NCBI GenBank assembly: GCA_049840835.1 | Contig: JASGJG010000003.1 | Coordinates: 992,001-1,056,000, forward strand | Direction of reading: 5' to 3' | Origin: JANLTX01 sp049840835 | GTDB lineage: Bacteria > Armatimonadota > Armatimonadia > Armatimonadales > Armatimonadaceae | Length of the DNA: 64,000 nt | Shown here: positions 17,213 through 25,424 of the stretch, piece by piece | Numbering within the stretch: position 1 is the first letter of the stretch | Layout of the letters: every line of letters begins with the position of its first letter | Made by a program: the position numbers and the translations under genes | The notes under the pieces: model-generated | Database searches by the model: none | Told to the model about the DNA's origin: nothing | Seen by the model: the letters and a program-made list of their open reading frames with translations, nothing else

Positions 17213-19624
17213 CTAGTCCGGCACTTTGGCAAGGTTCATGTCACTGAAGTGGAGCAGAAGTCCATCTGGAGACAGGGAAATGGACTCTTCGGAGTCCGCC
17301 GCAGTCTGCCGCGTGCCGCCCGGCATGAGAATACGTTTTTCGGTGAGGAGTATCTTTTCCCCATGCCGCTCCCAGCGGAACAGGTTGGTGCGATTGCCAT
17401 AGATGGGGTCGGGGCGGGTCATGGCGCCTGTGCCATCTGCTTTGAAGACCACGCTGGAGCCGTCTGCCTGCTGCCAGGCCCCTAGAATCGCCTGGTTCGC
17501 ACGCAGCACGATCGCCCCGGTCATCTGCTGATAGGCGGTGACTCCGGCCAGGATCACGACGCCGACCAATCCGAACGTGAGGACATAGCGTGTCTGCCGT
17601 GAGGAGAAGAACTTTGGCGGAGGGGCCATGTTCTTCCGATGCTCCTCCTGTGCTTTCTCTGCAGGAGTCTGTTGCTTTTTCTTGGGCGACTCTTCTTTAG
17701 TGGGGGCTTTCTGCTTCTGTTTTGGCTCTGGTGTAGGCTTCGCTTTTACTTCCGCTACCGGCTCCGTAGGCGCCGGTTCCTCGGGAGCAGGTTTCTCATG
17801 GACCGGCGGCTCCACTGGAGCCGTCGCCACCACAGGAGCTGGCTCTGCTAGAACAGGCGCCTCTTCCGGGACAACTTCTACCGGCGCAGGCTCCACCACG
17901 GCCTCTGGCTGGGCCGCAGCAGCGGACTCTGTTACCCACGCGCTGAATGGCGACGTGACCGGGATTTCGGCAAGCTCTGGTTCCGGGGCAGGCTCGGGGT
18001 CTAGCTCTTGCTCGGGTTCTGGCTCCGCCAGTATCACAGAAGGCGGCTCATCGATGACGGGCGCTTCTGCCTCAACTTCGGCCACCTCTATGGCAACCGG
18101 CTCCGCCTGTATCTCCAAAGGCTCTGTGGGTAGTGGCTCGGGTGTGGCTATTTCCAGCACCGGAATCTGTGGCACATCCACAGTCTGTTCAGGTTCTGGT
18201 TCCGGCTCGGTAAGCTCTTCCGGCTCAACTACCGGGGTAGCTGTTGGCGTTTCAAACACCAGCGGCGCCAGGGTGAACTCCTGCGCAGGCGGCTCAGCAA
18301 TAGGAATCGTTACCGGTTCCGGCACTGTCTCTGGAACTGACAGTCTCGGCATCGTCGCTTCGGCTTGTGTCGGCTCCGGTTCTGGCTCCCATACAACCAG
18401 CTCTTCCAGCTCTGGCGCCTGAGGCTCCTCTACAGGAAGCTCTACTAGTTCGGGTAGGGGGGCTTCTACTACAGGAGCCTCTGCCTCTGCTGGCTCTGTC
18501 TCCCAAATGATAGACGATTCCGAAGCGAGCGTTTCCTCTGCCAACGGCTCAAGAAGTGGTGGATCTTCCGGCTCTGGCTCAAGCGTCTCCAGCTCTTGAA
18601 GTAGTCGCTCTTCTCCCGAAGGCTCCAGCGCCTCCGGCAAGGGAGTTTCCTCAACCTCATTTGGCGTATCCCAGATACTACTCACGGGCTCAGGAGTGAC
18701 CGCTTCCTCAGCTATGGGCTCGAGAACAGTTACTTCTTCTGACTCCGGTTCTGGCTCCTGTACCAGAGGTTCCAGTATCTCAAGCACAGGAGCTTCCACT
18801 GCCTCTACTGGCGTATCCCAGATGCTAACAGGCTCAGGAACCTGTGCCTCTTCCTCCTCTAGCTCCTGTAGAGGAGATTCGAGTATTTCGGGCGAGGGGG
18901 CTTCCGCTGTTTCTGTGGGGGTATCCCAGATACTGGTGGACTCTGGTTCTGGTGCCACAGTTTCTGGTTCGGGCTCTCGCACGGCTTCGACCGGCGCGAC
19001 TTCTGCTACCTCAAGAGCTGGCTCGGATTCTGGCTCCAGCGGGGGGAACTCTTCTAATAGCTGTTCGTCTGCAGCTGGCTCTTGAGGCTCTGGCTCCTCT
19101 ACTATTGGATCAAGAACCAGTGGTTCTTCCGGCAGTGCTTCTGGCACCAGTTCCGGCACTACGGGTTCAGGCTCCGGTACGATCTCACGAACCGCTTCTA
19201 CCGGGACGATTTCTACAGCCGCGATCTCTATAGCTGGCTCAGGTTCCGGTTCCGCAGGGGTGTACAGCGGGGGCGGGATTTCCGAGGTTGCGGGTGTGGG
19301 TTTTCTGAGTAGTGGCGCCGACTCCTCTACGGGTATGAAGCGCTGCCCAGGGCGAGTCGGTTCTGTGGGGGCAGGCTGGCGCGCGGGCTCCGTGGCAGGT
19401 AGGCGAGGGGGTGGCGCCGAGGGAGATTCTTTCAGGCGGGTTATCAGAAACGCCAGATACGGAATCTCGCCTGCTTTGACCGTGCGGCTGGTGGCTACGG
19501 CAAAAAGCTCGGTATCGGTTTGAACGATACCCGCATAGACCATTTCGGCCAGAGTCGCCATGTCCACCGGTGACAGCCTTGTGCCGTCCGGGTGAACTAT
19601 CTGGTACTTGCCGACACTATCCAT
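17213..19624 (-). CDS. Pro/Glu-rich membrane protein with GYF_2-like N-terminus
   Basis: 803 residues. Residues 1-65 (KYQIVHPDGTRLSPVDMATLAEMVYAG ... VKAGEIPYLAFLI) resemble GYF_2-type domains. A very long low-complexity region rich in Pro, Glu, Ala and Val (about 70-640) carries at least four degenerate units with SIWDTP, SIWDTPVE, SSIWDTPNE and SIIWETEP. A Lys-rich segment follows, then one transmembrane helix near residue 690 (YVLTFGLVGVVILAG) and a C-terminal domain of about 90 residues (LGAWQQADGSSVVFKADGTGAM ... FRWERHGEKILLTEK) resembling lipocalin-like/DUF5640-style beta domains. Likely topology: N-terminus in the cytoplasm, C-terminus outside. Function unknown. It lies 17 nt upstream of the selenoprotein gene. 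Confidence 0.8.
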   Translation of the reverse strand: MDSVGKYQIVHPDGTRLSPVDMATLAEMVYAGIVQTDTELFAVATSRTVKAGEIPYLAFLITRLKESPSAPPPRLPATEPARQPAPTEPTRPGQRFIPVEESAPLLRKPTPATSEIPPPLYTPAEPEPEPAIEIAAVEIVPVEAVREIVPEPEPVVPELVPEALPEEPLVLDPIVEEPEPQEPAADEQLLEEFPPLEPESEPALEVAEVAPVEAVREPEPETVAPEPESTSIWDTPTETAEAPSPEILESPLQELEEEEAQVPEPVSIWDTPVEAVEAPVLEILEPLVQEPEPESEEVTVLEPIAEEAVTPEPVSSIWDTPNEVEETPLPEALEPSGEERLLQELETLEPEPEDPPLLEPLAEETLASESSIIWETEPAEAEAPVVEAPLPELVELPVEEPQAPELEELVVWEPEPEPTQAEATMPRLSVPETVPEPVTIPIAEPPAQEFTLAPLVFETPTATPVVEPEELTEPEPEPEQTVDVPQIPVLEIATPEPLPTEPLEIQAEPVAIEVAEVEAEAPVIDEPPSVILAEPEPEQELDPEPAPEPELAEIPVTSPFSAWVTESAAAAQPEAVVEPAPVEVVPEEAPVLAEPAPVVATAPVEPPVHEKPAPEEPAPTEPVAEVKAKPTPEPKQKQKAPTKEESPKKKQQTPAEKAQEEHRKNMAPPPKFFSSRQTRYVLTFGLVGVVILAGVTAYQQMTGAIVLRANQAILGAWQQADGSSVVFKADGTGAMTRPDPIYGNRTNLFRWERHGEKILLTEKRILMPGGTRQTAADSEESISLSPDGLLLHFSDMNLAKVPD

Positions 19625-19645
19625 AGCGATTTCTGAGATTTTATC

Positions 19646-20425
19646 CTACGCGGAATTGTGGTGATAAAGTCCAAATTCCTTCAGGGCAGCTTTTACATCT
19701 GTTTCATGGCTCGCTCGTAGATATTTATCCCAACCGTGCTCCGAATAGATTGCCCTGGCTCCACCTTCATCGCCATAGAAGTTAATCCGGCCCACCCAGA
19801 CTTTGTCAAAAGCCGGGGCTAGCTTTGCCGCCAATCGCTTTGGTGTGCAGGGTAGCAAGGGAGCCACACTCGCGCTTACTGTAATGCCTGCTTCTCTTAG
19901 CTGCTTTCCGGTCTCTATTCGCCGCGCTAGCGATGGAGCACGCGGCTCGAAGGCTTTTCGCACGACCTCAGAGTCTGTTGGAATGGATATACCCACACTC
20001 AGTGTACTCCCAAACGCCTTCAGTACATCTATATCTCGCACAATATGTGGCGAGCGAGTCTGAATGTGCACATGCCTGGGGTGTGCCAGGAGCAGAATCT
20101 CTAAAAGCTGTCGGGTCAGCCCCAGGCGTTTCTCTATGGGCTGATACGGGTCTGTGGCCGACCCCACGAAGATTTCTTTATCGAAGAGCTTAGGCAACTC
20201 TTTCAGCAGAGCGTCTGCCGCGTTGGTCTTGACTTCGACCCAATGGCCCCAATCATAGCGTTTTTTAGTATCATCAAATATGAATTTCTTTGCATAACAA
20301 TAAGCACATCCGAAGGTGCAGCCGCGATAGGGGTTCAGGGAGAACTCGCCGGGAGAGCCGAAGCCGCGGGATTCGGTCGCCACGGACTTCACTTTTACCT
20401 CGGTTATCTGAGGGGCACCTTGCAT
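19646..20425 (-). CDS. Radical SAM protein, SplB-like/Rv2578c-type
   Basis: 259 residues. The iron-sulfur motif CxxxCxxC is present as C36-TFG-C40-AY-C43 within NPYRGCTFGCAYCYA. Next come GSATDPYQPIEKRLGLTRQLLEILL and QTRSPHIVRDIDVL, characteristic of the spore photoproduct lyase-like branch often annotated only as radical SAM protein. Its real substrate is unknown; DNA repair is not implied by context. A TATACT box lies 6 nt before the ATG with no clear ribosome site. Confidence 0.87.
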   Translation of the reverse strand: MQGAPQITEVKVKSVATESRGFGSPGEFSLNPYRGCTFGCAYCYAKKFIFDDTKKRYDWGHWVEVKTNAADALLKELPKLFDKEIFVGSATDPYQPIEKRLGLTRQLLEILLLAHPRHVHIQTRSPHIVRDIDVLKAFGSTLSVGISIPTDSEVVRKAFEPRAPSLARRIETGKQLREAGITVSASVAPLLPCTPKRLAAKLAPAFDKVWVGRINFYGDEGGARAIYSEHGWDKYLRASHETDVKAALKEFGLYHHNSA

Positions 20426-20431
20426 GAAGTA

Positions 20432-20437
20432 AGTATA
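20432..20437 (-). promoter_or_regulatory. Leaderless-type -10 box of the radical SAM gene
   Basis: TATACT on the minus strand, 6 nt before the start codon; no Shine-Dalgarno sequence is visible between them. Confidence 0.45.
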
Positions 20438-20459
20438 TCAAACACACGTTTGTTTTTTG

Positions 20460-21272
20460 CTACTCCAGATCGTACTCGGGGCGAGGCGCGAACTCTTTCC
20501 AGCGCTCGCCTTTGCTGGTGTGGAGCGCGGTCAGTATGCCAAAGATTCGCTCTGCTTCAGCTGTGCTCTCGAACGCCTCACGGGGGATATACACCCCCTG
20601 CATACCGGAGCGCATAAAGATATCGCCCTCACAAAACTGGAAACGGCTCAGAGAAGACCAGGGTAGGTGACTGATACCCTCTGGTCGTCGCTCGATGAGG
20701 CCCTCACGAGTAATTACACTCTCTAGCTTCCGAACTCCACCGGAAGAAGCCAGTCGAGCCTGGATAAGAAGGTGAGTTAGCCCCAGAATAACCAGAGTCC
20801 ACCCGGCGATGGCCAGAGGGATGCCCAGAACCACACCCAGCCAGTTTGGCACCCCCAATTTCGCACTGCTGGCGGCTCCCAGACCGATGCCCATAATGAG
20901 TCCCATAAAGAGGACGGGGGTCAGGTGCTCCCACTGGTGGAAAAGCGCCCACTTCTCACAGCGCCACATGGATACTTTTGTACTCTGATAGGGCAGCACA
21001 ATAGCATTGTTGGCGGAAAATGCGGCAGGCTCTGAAGCTGCCAAAGGGGAGCCCTCTAACGCACTTGCCTTCTCCGCTCCCTTTTTTAGAAAATGGATGG
21101 TAATCAGGCCGCAGATACCGACCATTGCGACGATGATACGGAAGGCTAAAGACGCCAGTGCGGCTTTTGCATTCACCGGTGGGCTGCTGCGTAACGCCGC
21201 AATCAGGTTTGGCACCAGGATCATGGTCAAAAACACAGAGTTCCATGTCTCCCAGCTCGGTGTCTTCTTCAT
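20460..21272 (-). CDS. YcxB-like membrane protein, divergent from blaI
   Basis: 270 residues from the ATG at 21272 (MKKTPSWETW). The open frame runs on to 21569, but that extension is antisense to blaI and covers the operators, so it is rejected. Four hydrophobic segments are visible (LTMILVPNLIAAL, IIVAMVGICGLITIHFL, LFMGLIMGIGLG, GVVLGIPLAIAGWTLVILG). The cytoplasmic C-terminal part, with VITREGLIERRPEGISHLPWSSLSRF and VYIPREAF, resembles the YcxB-like PH-type domain. Because it shares the intergenic region containing both BlaI operators, it may be part of the BlaI regulon. Confidence 0.72.
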   Translation of the reverse strand: MKKTPSWETWNSVFLTMILVPNLIAALRSSPPVNAKAALASLAFRIIVAMVGICGLITIHFLKKGAEKASALEGSPLAASEPAAFSANNAIVLPYQSTKVSMWRCEKWALFHQWEHLTPVLFMGLIMGIGLGAASSAKLGVPNWLGVVLGIPLAIAGWTLVILGLTHLLIQARLASSGGVRKLESVITREGLIERRPEGISHLPWSSLSRFQFCEGDIFMRSGMQGVYIPREAFESTAEAERIFGILTALHTSKGERWKEFAPRPEYDLE

Positions 21273-21320
21273 GCCTGTTAGTTGTTTAGTGTCTGCCGAA
21301 AACTCCTGCTTAGAAAAAAT

Positions 21321-21336
21321 CCGTAAATTTTTACGG
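21321..21336. promoter_or_regulatory. Candidate BlaI operator 1
   Basis: CCGTAAATTTTTACGG: inverted arms CCGTAAA/TTTACGG around two T. An identical 16-mer is at 21364-21379. The site is between the divergent membrane-protein gene and the blaI promoter, as expected for a dimeric BlaI/MecI repressor. Confidence 0.75.
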
Positions 21337-21343
21337 AAACCTA

Positions 21344-21372
21344 TTGACGCGGGAAGAAACATGCCGTAAATT
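21344..21372 (+). promoter_or_regulatory. blaI-blaR1 promoter
   Basis: TTGACG at 21344-21349 and TAAATT at 21367-21372, with a 17-nt spacer. The -10 box lies inside operator 2, so repressor binding would block RNA polymerase. The -10 box is only 9 nt before the ATG, so the 5' leader is a few bases at most. Confidence 0.65.
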
Positions 21373-21379
21373 TTTACGG
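21364..21379. promoter_or_regulatory. Candidate BlaI operator 2, overlapping the -10 box
   Basis: A second exact copy of the 16-mer, 43 nt from the first (start to start, about four helical turns), ending 2 nt before the blaI start codon. The arrangement suggests autoregulation. Confidence 0.78.
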
Positions 21380-21381
21380 AT

Positions 21382-21771
21382 ATGAGAGATTCGGAAAGCC
21401 TAAGCCGCCGTGAGCGGCAGATTATGGAGATCGTGCACCAGCGTGGCCTGGCCAGCGTGCGCGAGATTACCGATGCCCTGCCGGACCCGCCCACAGAGGA
21501 CTCTATCCGGGCGATTCTGCGGATTCTAGAGAGAAAAGGACTCCTGCTACGCCGGGATTTAGACGGCAAGCTAGCCTACGCGCCTGCTGAAACCCCGGAC
21601 TCTGCCCGGCGCACTGCCCTGAAGCGCGTGCTGGAGACATTCTTTGGTGGCTCGCTCGAAGCCGCCGTCGCTACGTTTCTAACCGATGAAGAGGCGAGTG
21701 TCAGTCCAGATGAACTGGAGCGCCTGGCGGCTCGGGTGGCCGAGGCCCGCGAGAAGGAGAACGAGAAATGA
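21382..21771 (+). CDS. blaI: BlaI/MecI/CopY-family transcriptional repressor
   Basis: 129 residues, standard family length. The N-terminal winged helix reads LSRRERQIMEIVHQRG, SVREITDALP, TEDSIRAILRILERKGLL, and then DLDGKLAYAPA. The C-terminal helices (residues 75-129) form the dimerisation and cleavage region. In known systems the BlaR1 protease signal leads to cleavage of this repressor. The stop overlaps the ATG of the BlaR1-like gene by 4 nt (ATGA), the usual blaI-blaR1 coupling. No beta-lactamase gene lies nearby, so the target is probably its own operon and perhaps the divergent membrane protein. Confidence 0.93.
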   Translation: MRDSESLSRRERQIMEIVHQRGLASVREITDALPDPPTEDSIRAILRILERKGLLLRRDLDGKLAYAPAETPDSARRTALKRVLETFFGGSLEAAVATFLTDEEASVSPDELERLAARVAEAREKENEK

Positions 21772-23954
21772 GTGAGCTGCTGATTCGCCATGCGGTGCTG
21801 CTGGCGGTCGCTACATTGCTGAGTCTGCTGCTGCGCAATCGCTCCGCCTCACTGCGCCACGCGCTCTGGACCTCTACTCTCGGGTTGCTTCTGCTCCTGC
21901 CGTTGCTTCAGCGGGTCTCCATTCCTCTGCCACAGGCTCTCTCACAGTCGCTGCCGGTTCTAGGGGCAGAGTCGGAGCAGGAGAAGTCACGCGCCAATAT
22001 TGTAGGCACGCCAGTGGCGCCAATAGGGACTGCCAGTGCGCCACAGGTTGCTGCGCCACGACCCTTTCCCTGGCTGATAGTCGCTATCGGTATCTATGCC
22101 GCCACGGCGCTGGTGCTTATCGCTCGGTGGGGAGTGGGGTGGGCGCTGGCCGCACGGCTGGCACGCCGCGCCACACCGCTCGGTGCCGCGCGAGGTGTGC
22201 CGGTGCTCGCTGCCGAGGGAGTGGGCCCGCTCACCTTCGGCTGGCCCAAAGGCGTGATTCTGGTACCGCATGAGCGATTCGCTCTAGAGAAACTTGTGTT
22301 GCGCCACGAGGTTGCCCATGTGAAGCGCGCCGACTTTCTCTGGCAGGGTATCGGGGCACTCGCCTGCGCCCTGTGGTGGTTCTCGCCGCTTGTCTGGTTC
22401 GCCGCCCGCCAGCTCCGCCGTGAGGCGGAGCGTGCCTGCGACGATTACGTTCTCAACCAGGGGGTAAGCGCCCCCGATTATGCTGACTGCCTTCTGGAGG
22501 TTGCCGCTATGAAACCACTCTCGCTACCGTTCGCCGCTTCTCTGGTACAGGGGGAGCTTGCCGCCCGTGTAACCGCTCTGTTGGCGGTGGGAAAAGACCG
22601 CCGTCCTGCCGCGCCCCTGGCCGTTCTTGGCCTCACCGCGCTGCTAGTCCCCATCGGGCTAACACTCACTCGCCCTGTGTCCGCCGATGTCCCTCAGGCA
22701 CCGAAAGTCGTGCCTATGGTGGTGGCTCCGAAGCCTGTGACTCGTGCGGTTCGGGTAAAGACTGTCGCTCCGAAACTCCTCTCTCCGGCGAAGCTAGTCG
22801 CGCCAAACATAGTCGCTCCTAAGCTGGCCGCGCCGAAACTGGCTACTCCCAGAGTCGCTCCGCCGACTGTAGCTCCGAAGCCAGCACCGGTTGTGATTAG
22901 CCCCGATGGAATCGTGGCTGCACCTGTCCCACGCATCGTAGACCCGGTCATCGCTCCCAATGGGCTCGTTGGGCCTGCGCCGAAAGCAGACCCCACCATT
23001 GCCCCAGATGGTCGGGTAATAGCCCCTCAGCCGAAAGCGGATCCGACCATTGCGCCCGATGGCCGGGTAGCACCGGAACCGAAAGCCGACCCCGTGATAG
23101 CGCCACGCATCGATCCCACAGGTCGCGTGTTCGACCCGGTTGCCCCAAAGCCCGCTGTGGTCGCTCCCAATGGCGTCGCGCCGCAGGCAGTAGACGCCGT
23201 CAAGCCGCCGGTCAAAGTGCGAGACAATGAGATTATCGCGTCTCGGTCTCTGGCTGGAAAGCGTATCGTGCTGGATCCTGGTCATGGAGGAACCCAGCCC
23301 GGCGCCATCTACGACCCGAATATAGAGACCGATGCGAAGGGAGTGCCGATTCTTAAAGACCTGCCTATCATCGGCAGGCTGTTCGTGGGCGAAAGAACCA
23401 TGGAGAAAGACCTCTGCTACGCTATCGCGATGAACGCGGCCCAGCGGCTACGTGCCGAAGGTGCCATCGTCACCCTCACCCGAGACAGTGATACCGACCC
23501 GGCTCTGACCAAGCGCGCCGAGCTGTCCGCCGGTCAGGATCTCTATCTCAGTATCCATATCGACTCCGGGGAACCCCGCGTTTCGGTTGCCGATAAGAAC
23601 GCGTTTCGAGTCGCGGTCTGGTACCACAGCGGCGCGGAGCAAGCCTCCGAGGCAAAAGAACCGTCCCAGAAGCTCGCCGCCAGTATCGTGAACACCCTGG
23701 TACTGTCAGAGTTCAGTACCCAGCGGCTAAACGAGAACAACCGGGCAGTTTTGCCGGGGTATACAGGGATCGTTGCCCCAGATGGCAAGGTCTACGGCAG
23801 CGGATTCGCAGTCTTGCGCAATGCGAAGTGCCCCGCGTTCTTAATCGACCTCGGCAGCATGAGTGTGCGCAACGATGTCGCCCAACTGCGGCAGAGCGCG
23901 TTTCAGAACAAGCTGGCACAGGGTATTGTAGAAGGCGCTAAAGCGATTTTATAG
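21768..23954 (+). CDS. BlaR1-like M56 peptidase fused to N-acetylmuramoyl-L-alanine amidase
   Basis: 728 residues. The first 300 are a BlaR1/MecR1 M56 metallopeptidase with hydrophobic segments, HEVAH zinc motif at about 180 and the ERACDDYVL segment near 220, plus a hydrophobic stretch LAVLGLTALLVPIGLTL near 285-300. A long Pro/Ala/Lys linker follows, with repeated APKL and ADPTIAPDGRV units (about 310-470). Residues of about 490-728 are an Amidase_3 domain: LDPGHGG (about 500, zinc His), the Glu of TMEKDL and the His of SIHID are conserved, while the usual final Glu of the amidase motif is Asp (LIDLGSM). In BlaR1 this position normally holds a penicillin-binding sensor domain; here it is a peptidoglycan-hydrolase fold. 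Confidence 0.88.
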   Translation: MSELLIRHAVLLAVATLLSLLLRNRSASLRHALWTSTLGLLLLLPLLQRVSIPLPQALSQSLPVLGAESEQEKSRANIVGTPVAPIGTASAPQVAAPRPFPWLIVAIGIYAATALVLIARWGVGWALAARLARRATPLGAARGVPVLAAEGVGPLTFGWPKGVILVPHERFALEKLVLRHEVAHVKRADFLWQGIGALACALWWFSPLVWFAARQLRREAERACDDYVLNQGVSAPDYADCLLEVAAMKPLSLPFAASLVQGELAARVTALLAVGKDRRPAAPLAVLGLTALLVPIGLTLTRPVSADVPQAPKVVPMVVAPKPVTRAVRVKTVAPKLLSPAKLVAPNIVAPKLAAPKLATPRVAPPTVAPKPAPVVISPDGIVAAPVPRIVDPVIAPNGLVGPAPKADPTIAPDGRVIAPQPKADPTIAPDGRVAPEPKADPVIAPRIDPTGRVFDPVAPKPAVVAPNGVAPQAVDAVKPPVKVRDNEIIASRSLAGKRIVLDPGHGGTQPGAIYDPNIETDAKGVPILKDLPIIGRLFVGERTMEKDLCYAIAMNAAQRLRAEGAIVTLTRDSDTDPALTKRAELSAGQDLYLSIHIDSGEPRVSVADKNAFRVAVWYHSGAEQASEAKEPSQKLAASIVNTLVLSEFSTQRLNENNRAVLPGYTGIVAPDGKVYGSGFAVLRNAKCPAFLIDLGSMSVRNDVAQLRQSAFQNKLAQGIVEGAKAIL

Positions 23955-23980
23955 TAATACGCTCATATAAATTCGGCAAA

Positions 23981-24019
23981 ATGGTGGTATTCTGCAACTC
24001 AGGGGAGGAGTACCACCAT
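23981..24019 (+). promoter_or_regulatory. Hairpin enclosing the ribosome site of the first array-2 gene
   Basis: ATGGTGGTA (23981-23989) is perfectly complementary to TACCACCAT (24011-24019), which includes the first two bases of the ATG at 24018. The 21-nt loop holds AGGGGAGGAG. The structure would tie up the start codon and could control translation of the whole array. A TATAAA at about 23966 could be the -10 box. Confidence 0.5.
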
Positions 24020-25409
24020 GCGTCGCACTTTTTTCAAAGAAGAAGAGGCTACCGCGCGTCTTACTCCAGCCCCACAAGGGGCTTCCGGATCCTCTATAGA
24101 GCAGCTTCCCGCACAGGAAGCTCCCCAAAAGGCAACAAAAAAGCCAGCAATTAGGCATCGGGAGAAATCCTCGCCGCTAAAAGCTCGGCTACTCAAGGGC
24201 GGAATTATCACGTTTGCCAGCCTGGGGATTGCCAGTCTGGTTTTACCACCACTCTTAGGAGTTCCTTTAGATACCCTGGCGCAGAGTGTCAACCTGAAAG
24301 CGGCCTACTCCGGCACCAATATGACCCAGGTGCGCGTGAATGCGGCCATGAAGCTGGGCAACCTGGGAGCCGCCACAGACGCTCTGCTGACACTGACTCC
24401 TGGTACTACCGAGGCCACCGAACTTACTATCGCTCTCTTTCCCCGGCTGCTGGATGCACAGGAGTATGACCGTGCCGCTCAAGTACTGCGCTACTTGCAA
24501 CTGTATACCAATACACCTCCCGGCGCTGTGGCAGCCCTGGCAGAAAATACATCCGCAATCAGTCCCTACGAGCTGGGCAAGCGCATGGAGGCAGGCCTGG
24601 GGCTGGAAAAGGCGTTGGTACAGATAGGCAAAGAGCCGAACCTGTCTGCTTTGCGGTCGGAGCTGTTGCCGCCTCTGTTTTCTGCCGCAGCCACAAAAGA
24701 GCTTCCTGTGTTGGAAAAAGTGGCGCCTACTCTGCAGGGAGAAGAACAATACCATGCAGTCCTGGCTATTGTGGGACCGTATATTCAGGCGAAAGACTGG
24801 AATACAGCCTGGCGCTGGGCTTCTTCTCTCTCTGCTCCATTTCTGGCAAGGGGAGAGGGGCATGTGTTGGAGCAGCTGGCTCGGTTAGACGGTAAGGAAG
24901 CGCTTCGACGTCTGCTAGAGCTCCAAAACGCCACGGAGTTTCCTGGGATATTGGATGCGTCTCTGAAAACCTTGAGGCAATATCATGCACCGGAGGCAAA
25001 GCTGCTCGCAGAGCAACTTAAGCCCTCCGTTCTTCGGGACCAGGTGATTCGACTCCTATTGATTGAATATAGCTTTGGAATAAAGCCGTATTCTCCGCAA
25101 GAAATCATCAGTTTGCTAGACTTGCAGACCGATCCAGCTGTTAAAGCCTGGACCCTGTCGCAATCTGGTTCGATAGAGAACAATCTGGAAAAGGGTGCGC
25201 AAACAGAGTTTGTGCGAAACGTGCTCACGCCCAGGTTTACGGCACTGGCACAGCAGTACCCCCGTCTGATGCCACTTCACGATGAGTTCCTTACCTACTA
25301 CTCCAGTAAGAAGCTACCCAAGCCTTCGCTTATAGAGAAGCTACGTAGCGAGAACTTCCAGTTTGCGAACCCCACAGATGCCGACAAGCTGACTGGCTTG
25401 CGGGGCTGA
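24018..25409 (+). CDS. Array-2 paralogue 1, membrane-anchored helical-repeat protein
   Basis: 463 residues. Family plan, seen in all eight tandem copies: a charged N-terminal tail beginning MRRTF.KEEE with LTP.PQG; a basic HREK.SPLK segment; one transmembrane helix (here GIITFASLGIASLVLPPLL, about residues 56-75); and then about 380 residues of short helix pairs without Cys or recognisable catalytic motifs. Shared blocks include LGNLGAATDALLTL, EYDRAAQVLRYL, LLDLQTDPAVKAWTL, PRFTALAQQYP and a terminal DADKLTGLRG. Basic residues before the helix predict the N-terminus inside and the repeat domain outside. Preceded by AGGAG. Function unknown. Confidence 0.88.
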   Translation: MRRTFFKEEEATARLTPAPQGASGSSIEQLPAQEAPQKATKKPAIRHREKSSPLKARLLKGGIITFASLGIASLVLPPLLGVPLDTLAQSVNLKAAYSGTNMTQVRVNAAMKLGNLGAATDALLTLTPGTTEATELTIALFPRLLDAQEYDRAAQVLRYLQLYTNTPPGAVAALAENTSAISPYELGKRMEAGLGLEKALVQIGKEPNLSALRSELLPPLFSAAATKELPVLEKVAPTLQGEEQYHAVLAIVGPYIQAKDWNTAWRWASSLSAPFLARGEGHVLEQLARLDGKEALRRLLELQNATEFPGILDASLKTLRQYHAPEAKLLAEQLKPSVLRDQVIRLLLIEYSFGIKPYSPQEIISLLDLQTDPAVKAWTLSQSGSIENNLEKGAQTEFVRNVLTPRFTALAQQYPRLMPLHDEFLTYYSSKKLPKPSLIEKLRSENFQFANPTDADKLTGLRG

Positions 25410-25424
25410 GAGAGGAAAATCGCT

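Noticed and set aside
17628..18422. 264-residue Ser/Gly-rich plus-strand protein
   Set aside because: It is the antisense reading of the Pro/Glu-rich repeat region, with no initiation signals.
17900..19300. CRISPR-like or tandem DNA repeat
   Set aside because: The repetition comes from a low-complexity Pro/Glu protein with degenerate units; there are no constant repeats with unique spacers.
20460..21569. Longer form of the YcxB-like gene starting at 21569
   Set aside because: The extra 99 residues are antisense to blaI and its operators, are unlike a membrane protein N-terminus, and a better ATG exists at 21272.
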